Shown in pieces: positions 62,682-64,000 of a DNA stretch of 64,000 bases. The notes beneath the pieces were generated by a model that made no database searches, was not told where the DNA came from, and saw only the letters and a program-made list of their open reading frames with translations. The stretch comes from JANQTF01 sp041741415 (lineage in GTDB: Bacteria; Bacteroidota; Bacteroidia; J057): positions 62,001 through 126,000 of the forward strand of contig JBGSKC010000079.1 in assembly GCA_041741415.1 (NCBI GenBank), read 5' to 3'. Every line of letters begins with the position of its first letter. The stretch's first letter is position 1. The position numbers and the translations under genes were made by a program.

Positions 62682-64000
62682 TTACAACGACACGCCTCTT
62701 TTCCAGGGGATAAAATCATACTGCCCCAGCCGCTCAGCACAGGGCTCATACTCGCCGGAGGCAGTGGCTGCCACCATTCTGAGCAGTTCTTCGCCTGCGG
62801 TTTCAATCGTTTTTTCGCCCGTGATGATTTTTCCGGCGTCGTAGTCAATGATGTCCGGCATCTTGCTGGCGAGGGTTGTGTTTGTCGAAACCTTGATGAC
62901 AGAAGCCAGCGGATTGCCGGTTGGGGTGCCAAGCCCGGTCGAGAACAGGATCACCTGCGCTCCTGCTGCTGCGAGGGCTGTTGTGGATTCCACATCATTG
63001 CCGGGTGTGCAAAGGAGGCTAAGGCCAGGTTTGCGGCTGTATTCGGGGTAATCGAGCACTTCGGTCACAGGGGAGGTGCCACCTTTTTTGGCTGCTCCGG
63101 CAGATTTCATCGCATCGGTGATCAGGCCGTCGCGGATATTTCCGGGCGAAGGGTTCATGTCAAATCCGGAGCCCACGGCTTCTGCCCAGCCCTGGTAGCG
63201 CCGCATGAGGGTGACAAATTCCTGGGCAATTTCCGGGGAGGTGCAGCGGCGAATGAGGTCCTGCTCCACCCCGCACAGTTCCGGAAATTCTGAGAGAATG
63301 ACAGTGCCGCCGAGGGCCACAAGCAAATCTGCTGCCCTGCCCATGGCGGGGTTGGCCGATATTCCCGAAAAACCATCAGAGCCTCCGCATTCTACCCCCA
63401 CCCGCAAATGCCGGAGAGAGGCCGGGGCGCGGCGTTGTTCATTGGCCTCCATCATGCCGGCAAAAGTATCGCGAATGGCTGCCTGCAACAGTGCCGATTC
63501 TGTTCCAAATGCCTGCTGCTCAAATATATGCAGGGGCTTCCGGAGCTGTGGGGTTCGTTTGGCAATCTCTTCGTGGAGGATGTCGATCTGGGTATGCTGG
63601 CAGCCGAGGCTCAGCACGGTGGCTCCGGCCACGTTGGGGTGGTGAATGTATCCTGCGAGCAGGCCTGCGAGGTCGCGGGCATCCTGGCGGGTGCCTCCGC
63701 AGCCGCCAGCATGGGTAAGAAAGCGGATGCCGTCGAGGTTCGGGAAAAACTGGCTGGAGCTTGTTGCGCTGCTGCCGATCTGCCAATGACCATTTCGGAT
63801 GGCTTCTGCCCCGGCTCCGCTGGCGGCTGCTCCTTTGAGTTGCTGCACAAGGGCCGTGTAAGGGTCGGGGCGGGCATAGCCGAGGGCCTCGGAAAAGGCT
63901 TTCTGGAGGGCCATGATGTTGCGGTTTTCGCAAAACACCAGCGGCACCACCAGCCAGTAATTGGCAGTGCCAACCTGCCCGTCGGGGCGGTGATAGCCCA
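62682..64000 (-). CDS. uxaA: Altronate/galactarate dehydratase (UxaA family), partial
   Basis: The frame is open to the window edge, where it reads GYHRPDGQVGTANYWLVVPL; the N-terminal SAF domain lies beyond 64000. Conserved parts include THAGGCGGTRQDA, LSLGCQHTQ, GVECGGSDGFSGISANPA and SPGNIRDGLITDA. UxaA dehydrates D-altronate to 2-keto-3-deoxygluconate in galacturonate breakdown. With uxuA, kdgK and eda it completes much of the hexuronate route. Confidence 0.93.
   Translation of the reverse strand, partial: GYHRPDGQVGTANYWLVVPLVFCENRNIMALQKAFSEALGYARPDPYTALVQQLKGAAASGAGAEAIRNGHWQIGSSATSSSQFFPNLDGIRFLTHAGGCGGTRQDARDLAGLLAGYIHHPNVAGATVLSLGCQHTQIDILHEEIAKRTPQLRKPLHIFEQQAFGTESALLQAAIRDTFAGMMEANEQRRAPASLRHLRVGVECGGSDGFSGISANPAMGRAADLLVALGGTVILSEFPELCGVEQDLIRRCTSPEIAQEFVTLMRRYQGWAEAVGSGFDMNPSPGNIRDGLITDAMKSAGAAKKGGTSPVTEVLDYPEYSRKPGLSLLCTPGNDVESTTALAAAGAQVILFSTGLGTPTGNPLASVIKVSTNTTLASKMPDIIDYDAGKIITGEKTIETAGEELLRMVAATASGEYEPCAERLGQYDFIPWKRGVSL

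Overview
The window looks like a chromosomal segment of a fairly GC-rich member of the Bacteroidota, most likely from the Saprospiria/Lewinella-type lineages. The evidence is the gene orders DUF3822-rsmD-coaD and acpP-fabF-rnc beside an IPExxxVDY-type gene and pyk, an arginine pathway with the Bacteroidota-type N-acyl-ornithine carbamoyltransferase, TAnnTTTG-type -7 promoter boxes, and few clear Shine-Dalgarno sequences. No rRNA, tRNA, CRISPR array, intact transposase or prophage was seen.

Layout. 1-4.3 kb: a caspase/formylglycine-generating-enzyme (FGE) fusion whose last ~40 codons look like the variable region of a diversity-generating retroelement (DGR) target, then an AAA-ATPase/PD-(D/E)XK protein. 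4.3-8 kb: an orphan NuoL, sucD and a secreted protein. 8.2-20.1 kb: housekeeping genes (DUF3822, rsmD, coaD, a TPR histidine kinase, YegP, a GT2 glycosyltransferase, pyk, acpP, fabF, rnc, tdk, dtd). 20.2-25.7 kb: an arginine operon (GNAT, argG, argC, argD, argF') preceded by an arginine-rich leader peptide and an attenuator-like terminator. 25.8-29.2 kb: a small protein with a cNMP-binding histidine kinase, then xylB. 29.2-35.7 kb: a probable exopolysaccharide locus with a cellulose-synthase-like GT2 fused to a periplasmic GH2-type hydrolase, a second GH2-type lipoprotein and a GH16 lipoprotein. 38-41 kb: acetoacetyl-CoA synthetase and MarC. 41-47.5 kb: a SulP-DabA-DabB inorganic-carbon uptake operon. 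47.7-51.2 kb: a chagasin-like inhibitor, a membrane AraC regulator, an alpha/beta hydrolase and an outer-membrane protein. 51.3-64 kb: a hexuronate catabolic cluster (LacI regulator, kdgK, eda, uxuA, TRAP transporter, gntK, uxaA).

The hexuronate cluster is split at 54.3-57.8 kb by a decayed insert: dispersed repeats, a truncated nucleotidyltransferase, an AT-rich island with a nonsense-broken lipoprotein gene, and a tandem array of hairpin repeats. UxuA and UxaA would feed 2-keto-3-deoxygluconate to KdgK and Eda, giving pyruvate and glyceraldehyde-3-phosphate, and the TRAP system would import the sugar acids.

The two most interesting observations are the predicted arginine attenuator (20.2-20.4 kb) and the DGR-like hypervariable tail of the caspase-FGE protein (2.25-2.53 kb). 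Both are read from sequence and prior knowledge only; no database search or folding calculation was run.
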